Source: an uncultured Spartobacteria bacterium (lineage in GTDB: Bacteria > Verrucomicrobiota > Verrucomicrobiia > Chthoniobacterales > Terrimicrobiaceae). From it: 64,000 nt of DNA. The DNA lies in assembly GCA_937960895.1 (NCBI GenBank), contig CALCJD010000119.1, forward strand, positions 1 to 64,000. The letters are read 5' to 3'. The position numbers and the translations under genes are program-made. Every line of letters begins with the position of its first letter. The stretch's first letter is position 1. Shown here piece by piece: positions 34,981 through 43,971 of this stretch. Under the pieces are notes generated by a model. That model saw only the letters and a program-made list of their open reading frames with translations. It was not told where the DNA came from and ran no database searches.

Positions 34981-37428
34981 TTGAAAAACGCCGGAAAGGA
35001 CCGGGCGGGAAACGCAGGATTTGCGCAACCCCCGGTTTTGTCTCATCAGTTGTCCCCTTCCGAATCCGTGGAACTCACCGAAAAATTTCTCGTCTCACTC
35101 GGCGGCTGGACCGTCATGAAGGAAGCGCGCGCCCTGCACGCCGCCGGACGCGTCACCGAAGCCACCTACGACCCGCCGGCCCTGCGCGGCAAAATCGCCG
35201 AAGGAGGCAAACAGTTCCTCGCCGGTCTCCGCATCCGCAACCCCATCGACATCGAAAACCTCTGCCCCTGCCGCGATTCCCGCATCCGGGGCATCATTTG
35301 CGCCCACTCGGTGGCGGTGGGGCTCCAGGTCCTCAATCCGGTCCGCCGGTCCGCATCCGCCTCCCCCCCAGCCCCCGCACCCTCACGGACGACCTCCTCG
35401 GCCACGAGCGAAATTCCCACCGTCGAGCTCACTCTCGAAGGCTCCCTCCGCCATCTGGAGGCGCAGATTTCCTTTCGCTACTCCGTCCCCGGCGTTTCCA
35501 ATCCCGCCGAGGAAGCCAAAGCCCTGTCCCGGCTCCTGGCCCTCGGTTTCACCGACTACAAGGGCCGGGCCGCCCTGCAGGGCGAGGAGGCCGTCATCCG
35601 GTTTTTCGCCTCGGGTCTGCCCGAACTCAAAAAGTCGTGGACCGTGCGCGAAGGGGAGCGGTTTCGGCACGTCACGAAGGATCTCGTCCGCATCGAACCG
35701 CACTTCGCCCTGCGCGAAAAGGACGACGGCTGGCTCGACTTCCACATCCACTACACGGCGGGAAAGGACGCGGTTTTTTCCGCCGCCGACCTGAACGCCC
35801 TTCTCAAATCCGGCAAACCCCACGTCCGCCTCAAGGACGGACGGATGGCCATCGCCGATCCCGACCTCGCCGCCGATCTCGAGGAGGTTCTGCGCGATTG
35901 CAATCCCCGCCAGGAACGCGGCACCTACCGCATCCCCCCCGCCCAACGCGAATATCTGGAGGCCAGCATGGCCGCCTGGCGGCGGAGTGAAAGTGAGGGT
36001 GAAAGGGGAGTTTCTTCGAAGGAGGCGGTTTCCCTTCCGCCTTCGGCGATTCCGCTTCGGCCCTACCAGGTGGAAGGCGCGCGGTGGCTTCTCGGCAAGG
36101 CACGGGCGGGATCCGGCGGCCTCCTTGCCGATGAAATGGGACTCGGCAAGACCGTGCAAACCCTCGCCCTGGTCGAGGCGCTGAACGGTCCGGTGCTGGT
36201 GGTCTGTCCGTCCTCCCTGGTCTGGAATTGGAAACGCGAAGCGGCGCATTTTCTGCCCTCCCTGCCGGTCCTGATTCTTGACGGCCCCTCGCGGGAAAAG
36301 CTGTTTCCCTCCATCGCCGCCCACCGCCTCATCATCACCAGCTACGCCCTGCTGCGTCGCGACATCGAACGGTATCGCGGACTGGAATTTTCCGCGGTCA
36401 TTCTCGACGAGGCCCAGCACATCAAAAACCCCGACAGCCAGAACGCCAGGGCCGCCTGCGCCCTCCGGGCCCGCAGCCGCTTCATCCTCACCGGCACCCC
36501 CATCGAAAACAGCCTGCGCGACCTTTGGTCGCTCTTTGAATTCCTCCTCCCCGGCTACCTTGGGACCCGCCAGGATTTCCGGGACCGCTACGAAACCCCG
36601 CTGCTCACTGCAGGCGGCACCGGAAATCCGCCGCCCTCCCCCGTCTGGGAACGCCTCCAGCGGCGCATCCGTCCCCACATCCTCCGGCGCCTCAAGAAGG
36701 ACATCCTCACCGAACTCCCCGAGAAGATCGAGCAGGTCATCGAGGTGGAGCTCACGGAAAAGCAAAAGACCGCCTACACCCAGCTCCAGCAGGCCGCGCG
36801 GGCACAGATCGACCTGCTCAAGGACCAGGGCGGCGCCGCCCGCATGAGGGTGCTCACCGCCCTCCTCCGCCTCCGTCAGGTCTGCTGCGACCTCCGCCTT
36901 CTCGGCGCGCCGGAAGGGTCCACCTCCGCCAAACTTGACGCGCTGCTGGAACTGCTTGGGGAGGCCATCGACGGCGGACACCGCGTGCTGGTATTCAGTC
37001 AGTTCGCCTCCATGCTCGACCTCATCGCATCCACCCTCGAAGAAAATGCGATTTCCCACTGCCGCCTCGACGGCTCCACGAAAAACCGCGGCGAGGTGGT
37101 CGAACGCTTCCAGAACGATCCCTCCATCCCCGTCTTCCTGATCAGCCTCAAGGCCGGCGGTGTGGGTCTCAATCTGACCGCCGCCGACACCGTCATTCAC
37201 TTTGACCCCTGGTGGAACCCCGCCGTCGAAGCCCAGGCCACCGATCGCGCCCACCGCATCGGGCAGAAAAATGTCGTCACCTCCATCAAACTCATCGCCC
37301 GCGACACCGTGGAGGAACGCGTCCTGCGCATGCAGGAGAAAAAGCGCGCCCTCATCGCCGACGCCCTCGACACCGAAGCCGGCCTCGGAACGCTCAGCGC
37401 GGAAGATCTGCGGGAGCTGGTGGGGTGA
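34981..37428 (+). CDS. SWIM-domain SNF2-family helicase
   Basis: This 815-residue protein has a SWIM zinc-finger (C95, C97, C107, H109 in CPCRDSRIRGIICAH), a bacterial SNF2-associated middle region and a full Swi2/Snf2 ATPase from about 350. Motifs are DEMGLGKTVQT (about 384), DEAQHIKNP (about 477), LTGTPIEN, VFSQFASMLDL, LKAGGVGLNLT and QATDRAHRIGQ. It likely translocates on DNA to remodel nucleoprotein complexes. The frame opens with TTG at 34981; a downstream start such as the TTG or GTG near 35050-35070 is possible. Confidence 0.9.
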   Translation: MKNAGKDRAGNAGFAQPPVLSHQLSPSESVELTEKFLVSLGGWTVMKEARALHAAGRVTEATYDPPALRGKIAEGGKQFLAGLRIRNPIDIENLCPCRDSRIRGIICAHSVAVGLQVLNPVRRSASASPPAPAPSRTTSSATSEIPTVELTLEGSLRHLEAQISFRYSVPGVSNPAEEAKALSRLLALGFTDYKGRAALQGEEAVIRFFASGLPELKKSWTVREGERFRHVTKDLVRIEPHFALREKDDGWLDFHIHYTAGKDAVFSAADLNALLKSGKPHVRLKDGRMAIADPDLAADLEEVLRDCNPRQERGTYRIPPAQREYLEASMAAWRRSESEGERGVSSKEAVSLPPSAIPLRPYQVEGARWLLGKARAGSGGLLADEMGLGKTVQTLALVEALNGPVLVVCPSSLVWNWKREAAHFLPSLPVLILDGPSREKLFPSIAAHRLIITSYALLRRDIERYRGLEFSAVILDEAQHIKNPDSQNARAACALRARSRFILTGTPIENSLRDLWSLFEFLLPGYLGTRQDFRDRYETPLLTAGGTGNPPPSPVWERLQRRIRPHILRRLKKDILTELPEKIEQVIEVELTEKQKTAYTQLQQAARAQIDLLKDQGGAARMRVLTALLRLRQVCCDLRLLGAPEGSTSAKLDALLELLGEAIDGGHRVLVFSQFASMLDLIASTLEENAISHCRLDGSTKNRGEVVERFQNDPSIPVFLISLKAGGVGLNLTAADTVIHFDPWWNPAVEAQATDRAHRIGQKNVVTSIKLIARDTVEERVLRMQEKKRALIADALDTEAGLGTLSAEDLRELVG

Positions 37429-37580
37429 GGAGCGTTGGAAACGTTCAACGCCTCATTCCGCAATCCGAATTCGCAATGACCACACTTTTGGCGTTCCATT
37501 GAACGTTTCGAAGCGCTACTTTCAAACGCTTGGGCGGATCATTCGGCCATGGGAACCCAACACACACTTTGCCAAAAAAC
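37429..37580. promoter_or_regulatory. Gap with 11-bp inverted repeat upstream of SnoaL-like gene
   Basis: The arms GAAACGTTCAA (37438-37448) and TTGAACGTTTC (37499-37509) are perfect inverted repeats separated by 50 bases, and the core GAACGTT is itself close to palindromic. The first arm also belongs to CGTTG...CAACG. They could be paired operator half-sites or a long stem-loop between the SNF2 gene and the next gene. No regulator is adjacent. Confidence 0.35.
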
Positions 37581-37970
37581 ATGGAACTGCTGGAGACCCT
37601 TCTGAAAGTGGAACAGCAAAGGCGCGACGCGTGGCTGCACCGGGACAAAGCCGCCCTTGCGGTCCTGCTCGACGAGGAATTTGTCGAAATCAACTACTTC
37701 GGCCGGCTGTCCAAGTGCGACCTTTTGAACGATCTGTTTGACCGTCTGCATCTGCACGAATTCACCATCGAACAACCGCGCCTTCACGGACCGGCGGAGA
37801 GTCCGGTTCTGACCTATTTCTGCTTCGAGCGGCTCTCCGTGGACGAAAATTCCGTAGAAGGCCATTTCCACATCGCCTCCCATTTCCTGCGGCGGGAAGG
37901 CGGATGGAAAATCCTGCTTTGGCAAATCACGCCCTGCCGGACGCGAAACGACACGGGAAAGGATGATTAA
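37581..37970 (+). CDS. SnoaL/DUF4440-like small protein
   Basis: This 129-residue protein has the nuclear-transport-factor-2-like pattern: an N-terminal helix pair (MELLETLLKVEQQRRDAW), the LDEEFVEINYFGRLSKCDLL segment and a strand-rich end with WKILLWQITP. Members are usually steroid-isomerase-like enzymes or binding proteins; nothing identifies the ligand. ATG at 37581 gives a conventional start. The VOC gene follows after 96 bases on the same strand. Confidence 0.8.
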   Translation: MELLETLLKVEQQRRDAWLHRDKAALAVLLDEEFVEINYFGRLSKCDLLNDLFDRLHLHEFTIEQPRLHGPAESPVLTYFCFERLSVDENSVEGHFHIASHFLRREGGWKILLWQITPCRTRNDTGKDD

Positions 37971-38066
37971 GGCAATTGGAGAGAGGCGGCGGAATCACGG
38001 GCGCGCCCCCTTTTGAAGTCGTAAAATAATGTTTCCGTCCCTCGGTTTTTCGGTCACCACGTCTCC

Positions 38067-38597
38067 ATGCAAAACCGACCAATCGATCCGCGGGTCTCGA
38101 TCGGGCACGTTCATCTCAAGGTGGCGGATCTCGAGCGGGCGCTTCGGTTTTATTGCGGGGTGCTGGGTTTCACCCTGATGCAGCGCTATGGCAAAGGCGC
38201 CGCCTTCATTTCCGCCGGGGGATACCATCATCACATCGGACTCAACACCTGGGAGAGCGCGGGCGGATCTCCGCCGCCTCCGGGGTGCACGGGGCTCTAT
38301 CATCTGGCCATTCTGTATCCGACCCGCGCCGCGCTGGCCGACGCCCTGCGGCGCCTGGTGGATGCCGGCATTCCCCTCGAAGGAGCCAGCGATCATGGCG
38401 TGAGCGAAGCCCTGTATCTGCGGGATCCCGACGGCAATGGCGTCGAATTGTACCGGGATCGGCCCCGGGCGGAGTGGCCCCGCAATCCGGACGGAAGCCT
38501 GGCCATGGTCACCCTTCCCCTCGACCTGGAGGCGCTGCTGCGCGAGCCCGCAGAAGCGGTCTTGAACCCGAAGTCGGACGCCTCCGAAGGACTCTGA
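38067..38597 (+). CDS. VOC-family (glyoxalase/dioxygenase-like) protein
   Basis: This 176-residue protein has the vicinal oxygen chelate fold. HVHLKVADLERALRFYCGVLG opens the first beta-alpha-beta module with a metal-binding His. HHIGLNTW contributes the next ligand region, GLYHLAILYP starts the second module and YLRDPDGNGVELY holds the final Glu. This subfamily is often annotated as catechol dioxygenase-like or glyoxalase; the substrate is unknown. A strong terminator follows. Confidence 0.92.
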   Translation: MQNRPIDPRVSIGHVHLKVADLERALRFYCGVLGFTLMQRYGKGAAFISAGGYHHHIGLNTWESAGGSPPPPGCTGLYHLAILYPTRAALADALRRLVDAGIPLEGASDHGVSEALYLRDPDGNGVELYRDRPRAEWPRNPDGSLAMVTLPLDLEALLREPAEAVLNPKSDASEGL

Positions 38598-38625
38598 AGC
38601 CCGGAAAATTCCCGAAATGCCAAAA

Positions 38626-38656
38626 GGCAGGGACACCGAAATGTCCCCGCCTTTTT
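38626..38656 (+). terminator. Rho-independent terminator after the VOC gene
   Basis: A 10-base stem with one mismatch (GGCAGGGACA with TGTCCCCGCC) closes a 6-base loop and is followed by TTTTT at 38652-38656. The AAAA on the other side of the stem means it may also stop ugd transcription from the minus strand. Confidence 0.85.
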
Positions 38657-38672
38657 CTGCAAAGAAACCGGC

Positions 38673-39977
38673 TTAGGCCCGGCCGATGCTGGTGTAGGTG
38701 AAGCCGAAGCCGCGCACGGTGGCGGGATCGAGGAGGTTGCGTCCGTCGAACACGAGCGGCGTGTGCATCACCTTCTTGAGTTCGGCGAGATCCACGGCGG
38801 CGAATTCCTTCCACTCGGTCGCAATGATGAGCGCCTCGGCGTCCTTGGCGGCCTCGAGCGGCGAGTCGGCGAATTTCGCACCCTCGATGAGTTTGAATTC
38901 CCTGGCCTTCTCCATGCCCTTGGGGTCGTAGGCGGTCACAACGGCGCCTTCGGCCAGAAGATCCCGCACCACATCAATGGCCACGGAGCTGCGCACGTCG
39001 TCGGTGTCGGGCTTGAAGGTGAGACCCCAGACGGCGATTTTCTTTTCGCGCAGGACCCACAGGGCCTCGCGGATCTTGGCCACGAAGCGTTCGCGCTGGT
39101 TGGCGTTGATGCGCTGGACCTCCTTCAGGAGGTTGAAGGGTACGCCGAGCTGGTCGCTGATGGCAATGAAGGCCGCGATGTCCTTCGGGAAGCAGGATCC
39201 GCCGTAGCCGATGCCCGCATTGAGGAAGTTGCGTCCGATGCGCTTGTCGGAGCCGATGCCGTCGGCCACCTTCTCAACGTCCGCGCCGGAGGCCTCGCAG
39301 ATCTGGGCGACCGCGTTGATGTAGGAGATCTTGAGCGCCAGGAACGAGTTGGCGGCGTGCTTGATGAGCTCCGCGGAATTGATGTCGGTGACAAGCACGG
39401 GCGCCATGAAGGGCTCGTAAATCTTCTGCATGAGCGCGATGGCACGCTCGCTGTTGCCGCCGATGACGATGCGGTCGGGCTTCATGAGGTCGGGCACGGC
39501 GCAGCCTTCGCGGAGAAACTCCGGATTGCTGACGACGTCGAAATCCGCGCCCGCCTTGTTGTAGCGGCGGATCGTGTCGGCGACCTTCTCGCCGGTTTTC
39601 ACCGGCACGGTGCTCTTGTCGACGATCACGCGATACTGTCCGGGCTTGAGCACGCCGGCGATTTCACGCGCCACCTTTTCAATGTAGGAAAGGTCCACGC
39701 TGCCGTCGGGCTGCGGCGGGGTGGGCACGGCGATGAAAACAACCTCCGAATTGTCCACGCCCTCCTCGATGCTGGCGGTGAAATGCAGCCGCTTGGCGGC
39801 GACATTCTGGTGCACGAGCTCCTCGAGACCGGGTTCGTAAATCGGGATTTTGCCGGCCTTGAGCATGTCCACCTTGCGCTGATCGTTGTCGATGCAGATC
39901 ACGTTGTGGCCGACCTCGGCGAAACACGCGCCGCTGACGAGACCAACATACCCAGAACCAATAATACAGAGTTTCAT
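38673..39977 (-). CDS. ugd: UDP-glucose 6-dehydrogenase
   Basis: This 434-residue enzyme oxidises UDP-glucose twice with NAD+ to UDP-glucuronate for surface polysaccharides. It has the NAD motif GSGYVGLVSGACFAEVGH (8-25), STVPVKTG, the EFLREG segment (153-158) and the catalytic C262 in GYGGSCFPKD, then the UDP-binding domain with KPDTDDVRSS. The start at 39977 is the family start. It lies 22 bases behind lptD on the same strand, so the two are likely co-transcribed. Confidence 0.96.
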   Translation of the reverse strand: MKLCIIGSGYVGLVSGACFAEVGHNVICIDNDQRKVDMLKAGKIPIYEPGLEELVHQNVAAKRLHFTASIEEGVDNSEVVFIAVPTPPQPDGSVDLSYIEKVAREIAGVLKPGQYRVIVDKSTVPVKTGEKVADTIRRYNKAGADFDVVSNPEFLREGCAVPDLMKPDRIVIGGNSERAIALMQKIYEPFMAPVLVTDINSAELIKHAANSFLALKISYINAVAQICEASGADVEKVADGIGSDKRIGRNFLNAGIGYGGSCFPKDIAAFIAISDQLGVPFNLLKEVQRINANQRERFVAKIREALWVLREKKIAVWGLTFKPDTDDVRSSVAIDVVRDLLAEGAVVTAYDPKGMEKAREFKLIEGAKFADSPLEAAKDAEALIIATEWKEFAAVDLAELKKVMHTPLVFDGRNLLDPATVRGFGFTYTSIGRA

Positions 39978-39999
39978 AGACGGTAGTTTCAGGAAAAAA

Positions 40000-42318
40000 T
40001 CAATTGCCGCTCGAACCGGGCTCGATCGGCGAAGTGGCCTGGTCGAACTGGATGGGCAGGGTGATCTGCGGCGCATCCTTGAGGGTGAGAAGCAACAACA
40101 CACCGAAGTCGGTGTCCCCGCCCTGATTGTCGCGCACCTGGGCGCCAAACGACGCCACCCACGACGAAAGGTCGCGATGGATCATGTAACGCTGGTATTG
40201 CCACGTGGAGGACTGGAATTCGTATTGTTCGTAGAGGCTGACACCCCAGTTTTCGTTGATCCGCCAGTAGGCGTAAAAATCCAACTGACTGTTGTCGGAG
40301 AAGTATTCGTTGCCGTCGATGTACCGGTGGCCGATGCGGAACGTGAAATTCCGGGTCGGCATGAAGGTGAAGCCCGTGTTCATTTCCGTGAAGCCCTGCG
40401 GCACGATGGGCAGCTGCGATTCCACGTCGATGTAGAACCACGGCACCGGGCGGAATTTGTAAACGTTGATGACGTTGGAAACGTCGGCGTCCGAGTAGGG
40501 ATTGTCGAAGTTCACGTCGAGGAACGTGTCGAGCGTCATCCACTGGAAGGTTTCCTGATCCCTGCGGGTCTGGAGGCGGTTGCGCACGCCGAGGCGCACA
40601 ATGTTCCAGGTGTCGATGGAGTCGATGCCGGTGAACTGGGGAAAGTCGAGCGGCAGCGGGTCGGTGGAAGGCACCACACGGTCAAACTGGAGCACATCCT
40701 TGGGACTCGGACCGAAGTTGTAGACCAGGGAATAATTCGCGTAGGGCTGGACGACGTGCCGGAGGCCGTCGAGTCCGAGCCAGCGGGACTGGACCCGCTC
40801 GAAAGCGCGGGAGAATTTCGTGGAAACCTCGACGCCAAAATTGACGATCGGGCGGAAAATCGGGCCCTTGCCGGTCAGGATCGGGGTGGGGCTGTTGAGC
40901 GGGGTGCTTTCGATGGAAGGTCCGGTGACCTGCTGGAGCTCGCCGGTGACGGGATCATACTCCTCGCGGGGACCGAAATCCTCGAAGGTTCCGCCCTTGC
41001 TGTAATACTGCAGCCGGAAGCCCGCACGCGGCGTGAGGTTCAGCCAGCCGAAAAGCTGGGTCGGCAGGGAGAGCTGGTGGAAGGTGTCGAAGCGGACCGC
41101 CTCGTAATCGGGGAAGTTTTCCTCGCCGAATTCCGGTTCCACGGAGAAGCGCCGGCGGTAGTTGCCGAGGCTGGTTTCGCCGTCGTAATAAACCGGCAGG
41201 CCGAAGATGCGGTGCTGTTTGAAGTCAAAAACCAGCTCGGGCAGCCGCTCCGTGGTGTCCTGGAAGTCGTTGACCTGAAAGCGCCCCATGAGCGTGAGGG
41301 TGTAAAATTCATCCCACTTCGTCAGCGAGAGGTAGTTGTCCGGCTGCGGATTGACGCGGAATTCGTTCGGAAAGTAGTCCTCCAGAAAATCCACGTCGCT
41401 GAGCAGGTTGATGTCGGCCGTTCCGTAGATGTCGTCCGTGAGGAAGAGGCGCTGCTTGAAGGTGATGCGGTAGCGGCCTTCGCGGCCGGACTCCGGGGGC
41501 TCGCCCGGTCCTCCCACCCGGCGGTCCGGCTGGGTGTCAAATCCGTAATAGGTCAGGAGTTCGCCATAGCTGCGGTCGTCCTTGCCATATTTCATCTTGG
41601 CATCGAAGCCGAGGGCAAATCCGAAGTCGGTGCGATAGTCGGCGCGCACCTTGCCCATCAGGCTGTCCCCCTTGCCGATGGGGAAGTTGTAGGCGGTGAG
41701 CAAATAGGCGCCCCAGCGGGAGTCGTAGCCCGGCAGAAACTCAAAACCGGAGTTGTTCAGGTAGGCAAAGATGTAGGGGAACCAGAAGACCGGGGTCTGG
41801 CCGATGTAGACGGTCGAGTTCGAAAACACGACCCGGTTGTCCATGTAGATGCGCACGCTGCGGGATTTGACGTGAAAATCCGGCTGCGAGGAGTCGTCGG
41901 TGGTGAAGACCGCGTCTCGCACGTGGAACTCGCGGGCGGAAAGCGCCCGGAAATTGAAGGCATGGAAGTACCCCGGAGGATGCCCGCCGGAAAACTCCAG
42001 AGCGCGCATCTGTTTGGTTTCCATGTTGAAGAGGGCGCGCTGACCGGTGAGCAATTCGTTCGGCGTGTAAACGCGGATGTTGCCGACAAGCAGCACGTCG
42101 CGGGTGTCGGGGTTGTACTCCGCGTAGTCGCAATAGATGCTGTAATCGCCGTAATGGATCTGGACGTTGTCCTCGGCGATGGCCACGCCGCCCTCAAAGC
42201 GCGTGTTCCCATCCGCGGTGATCTCGACCGGAACGTCGCTGAAGCTGCCAAACTGCGCCAGGGCGCAGACAGCTCCCGCCATCAAGGCAAAGATCACCGA
42301 CAGACTACGTATCCTCAT
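40000..42318 (-). CDS. lptD: LPS-assembly protein LptD
   Basis: This 772-residue outer-membrane protein has a signal peptide (MRIRSLSVIFALMAGAVCALA), an OstA/LptA-like N-terminal beta domain (about 30-150, with VEITADGNTRFEGGVAIAED) and a long beta-barrel region of alternating aromatic and polar strands (for example GYDSRWGAYLLTAYNF). It would insert LPS in the outer leaflet with LptE. The paired cysteines of proteobacterial LptD are not evident, as is usual in distant phyla. The LptD call rests on architecture. The start at 42318 puts the signal first. Confidence 0.8.
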   Translation of the reverse strand: MRIRSLSVIFALMAGAVCALAQFGSFSDVPVEITADGNTRFEGGVAIAEDNVQIHYGDYSIYCDYAEYNPDTRDVLLVGNIRVYTPNELLTGQRALFNMETKQMRALEFSGGHPPGYFHAFNFRALSAREFHVRDAVFTTDDSSQPDFHVKSRSVRIYMDNRVVFSNSTVYIGQTPVFWFPYIFAYLNNSGFEFLPGYDSRWGAYLLTAYNFPIGKGDSLMGKVRADYRTDFGFALGFDAKMKYGKDDRSYGELLTYYGFDTQPDRRVGGPGEPPESGREGRYRITFKQRLFLTDDIYGTADINLLSDVDFLEDYFPNEFRVNPQPDNYLSLTKWDEFYTLTLMGRFQVNDFQDTTERLPELVFDFKQHRIFGLPVYYDGETSLGNYRRRFSVEPEFGEENFPDYEAVRFDTFHQLSLPTQLFGWLNLTPRAGFRLQYYSKGGTFEDFGPREEYDPVTGELQQVTGPSIESTPLNSPTPILTGKGPIFRPIVNFGVEVSTKFSRAFERVQSRWLGLDGLRHVVQPYANYSLVYNFGPSPKDVLQFDRVVPSTDPLPLDFPQFTGIDSIDTWNIVRLGVRNRLQTRRDQETFQWMTLDTFLDVNFDNPYSDADVSNVINVYKFRPVPWFYIDVESQLPIVPQGFTEMNTGFTFMPTRNFTFRIGHRYIDGNEYFSDNSQLDFYAYWRINENWGVSLYEQYEFQSSTWQYQRYMIHRDLSSWVASFGAQVRDNQGGDTDFGVLLLLTLKDAPQITLPIQFDQATSPIEPGSSGN

Positions 42319-42491
42319 GCAGATGTCGCAGGCTATTTTCCCCACTCCCGGTGGCAAGCGAAATTGACGGGAAAAGAGGGGGCCGGAGGGAGGGCGGAAA
42401 AACGGGGATGGGCGCGCGGGGACGCCCCGGTCGGCCGGCACGGGCCCGGAGGGCGGAATTTTCACGTCCTTCCCCCCCGCGGGAGAGGGCG

Positions 42492-42998
42492 CTACGAATC
42501 GGCGCCAAATTCCCGGCGGTCGAGAATTTCCACCAGCCAGTGCTGGATCATTTCGTAAAAATGGATCTGAAAAAGGGCCAGATCCCGCTCGGTGCGAATC
42601 TCGCGGGGACCCAAACCGGACAGTTCCTTCTCTTCAAACCCATGCCGGGTCGCCAGGGCCAGGCGGGCCTGACCCAGCGCGTTGAGCCACGCTTCGGCGT
42701 GTTGGAGGGAAAATTCCACCACAAAACCATCCTCGTCCTTTTTCATCGACCGAAGGTCGGCTTCGACGATCTGACGGGTGGAGCGGAAAAACTCCTGCAG
42801 GTCGGGCTCCACGTGGGCCTGCCAGTCGGCCCGCAATTCCGCCTCCTCCTCGTCGGTGGCCGGACTCGGAAACAGGCGTCCCTCCACGTCGTCGGTTTCC
42901 CCGTCGGCCCACACCGGGATCATGCGGAGCAACTCGGACTCCACCGGGAGGATCTCCCGCATGCCAAGGTGGCCGTCGTCAATTTCGTAAAGCACCAT
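42492..42998 (-). CDS. DUF2017-like protein next to clpS
   Basis: This 168-residue acidic protein has an N-terminal regulatory-looking beta segment and a helical, Glu/Asp-rich remainder ending in FQIHFYEMIQHWLVEILDRREFG. Its size, charge and place just after clpS match the DUF2017 family, which accompanies clpS in other bacteria. The role is unknown; an adaptor function in the ClpS-ClpA/C protease path is a guess from context. It is the last gene of the eight-gene minus-strand run. Confidence 0.75.
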   Translation of the reverse strand: MVLYEIDDGHLGMREILPVESELLRMIPVWADGETDDVEGRLFPSPATDEEEAELRADWQAHVEPDLQEFFRSTRQIVEADLRSMKKDEDGFVVEFSLQHAEAWLNALGQARLALATRHGFEEKELSGLGPREIRTERDLALFQIHFYEMIQHWLVEILDRREFGADS

Positions 42999-43092
42999 GA
43001 AAAACGTCGAAGTGGCTGAATGGTTCGCAAAATGGGTCCGTCCGGGGAAGGCCCTCCGGTCCCCGCCGGCGGGCGCAACCGGTCAGGAAAAC

Positions 43093-43389
43093 CTAGTGAC
43101 TGCGCTCAATGGTGGCCAGCAGAAGGTGGCTGTGAAGTTGCTGGACATAAAATTCGGCCTTTTCCCGCGCCCCCGTCCACACGACGGACCGTCCCTTGTG
43201 GTGCACCTCCAGCATGTGCCGCTCGGCCTTTTCGCGGGGATAACCAAAAACCTTCCGGAAAACGCGTGTGACGTAGGACATGAGGTTCACGGGATCGTTG
43301 TGGACCACGACATTCCAAGGCACGTCCTCCGCGGCCTGGTCGCGTGTTTCGGATGCGGGAACCTCCTTGACCTCGGTGGCCATCGTCAT
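43093..43389 (-). CDS. clpS: ATP-dependent Clp protease adaptor ClpS
   Basis: This 98-residue adaptor delivers N-degron substrates to the Clp unfoldase. The core VVHNDPVNLMSYVTRVF, then HMLEVHHKGRSVVWTG and AEFYVQQLHSH is textbook ClpS, including the Asn-Asp and His residues of the substrate pocket. The ATG at 43389 overlaps the upstream stop (ATGA). An ATG two codons later is possible. Confidence 0.95.
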   Translation of the reverse strand: MTMATEVKEVPASETRDQAAEDVPWNVVVHNDPVNLMSYVTRVFRKVFGYPREKAERHMLEVHHKGRSVVWTGAREKAEFYVQQLHSHLLLATIERSH

Positions 43390-43964
43390 GCGGCACGCAA
43401 CTGCACCCCGTCCTTCGGCCGGGCCGACGCAACCATCTCCATCCAATCCGCCGGCAGCGCGTCCGGCCGTCCCCCGCGGCACTCCAGGAAGAGGAGCGCC
43501 GAGACGGCCTGGGGCAGCGGCAGGTTGAAGGCGGCGGCACGAACGGCCAGCACCACGGCAAAATGCCCCGGCGCCTCCCCGGCGGCCACGCGGTCCCGAT
43601 AGGACGCCCAGAGTTTTTCCCCGTTCGGCACCGTGTAGCCGGACAACAACAGCCGTCCGGCGCGGCGGCTGGCCTCTCCGAGCGGCGCCGGCAGGGCGGT
43701 TTCAAGGGCTCCATCATTCCGGACGAGCTCCCGGCGATGACCCTGGGAAAACGCGGAAAACGCCGCCGCAAGGCGGGGATGCAGGACGGGCAGGAAAACG
43801 GTGTCGCGCCAGGCCGTCCATTCCCCCACCGGAGGCCGGAACGTGAGGCGTCCGGCATTTTCCCAGTCGGGATGGCACAGCCGCACCGCGCGGATCAGTT
43901 CACTCCGGGGATCCTGCGCGTCAAACGGATTGGATTGGATGGTCTTTCCCTTTTCGGTCATCAA
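43386..43964 (-). CDS. Hypothetical protein between ybeY and clpS
   Basis: This 192-residue soluble protein is not recognised. It is Ala- and Arg-rich with probable helices, a PPVGEWTAWRDTVFLPVLHPRL segment near the middle and no signal or membrane helix. It begins 7 bases after ybeY and overlaps clpS by 4 bases, so it belongs to the same transcript. Position suggests a link to ribosome or proteostasis work, but the sequence gives no direct support for that. Confidence 0.75.
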   Translation of the reverse strand: MMTEKGKTIQSNPFDAQDPRSELIRAVRLCHPDWENAGRLTFRPPVGEWTAWRDTVFLPVLHPRLAAAFSAFSQGHRRELVRNDGALETALPAPLGEASRRAGRLLLSGYTVPNGEKLWASYRDRVAAGEAPGHFAVVLAVRAAAFNLPLPQAVSALLFLECRGGRPDALPADWMEMVASARPKDGVQLRAA

Positions 43965-43971
43965 ACGGCCC

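Noticed and set aside
39886..42558. 890-codon open frame antisense to lptD
   Set aside because: It mirrors lptD exactly; the lptD signal peptide and beta pattern favour the minus strand.
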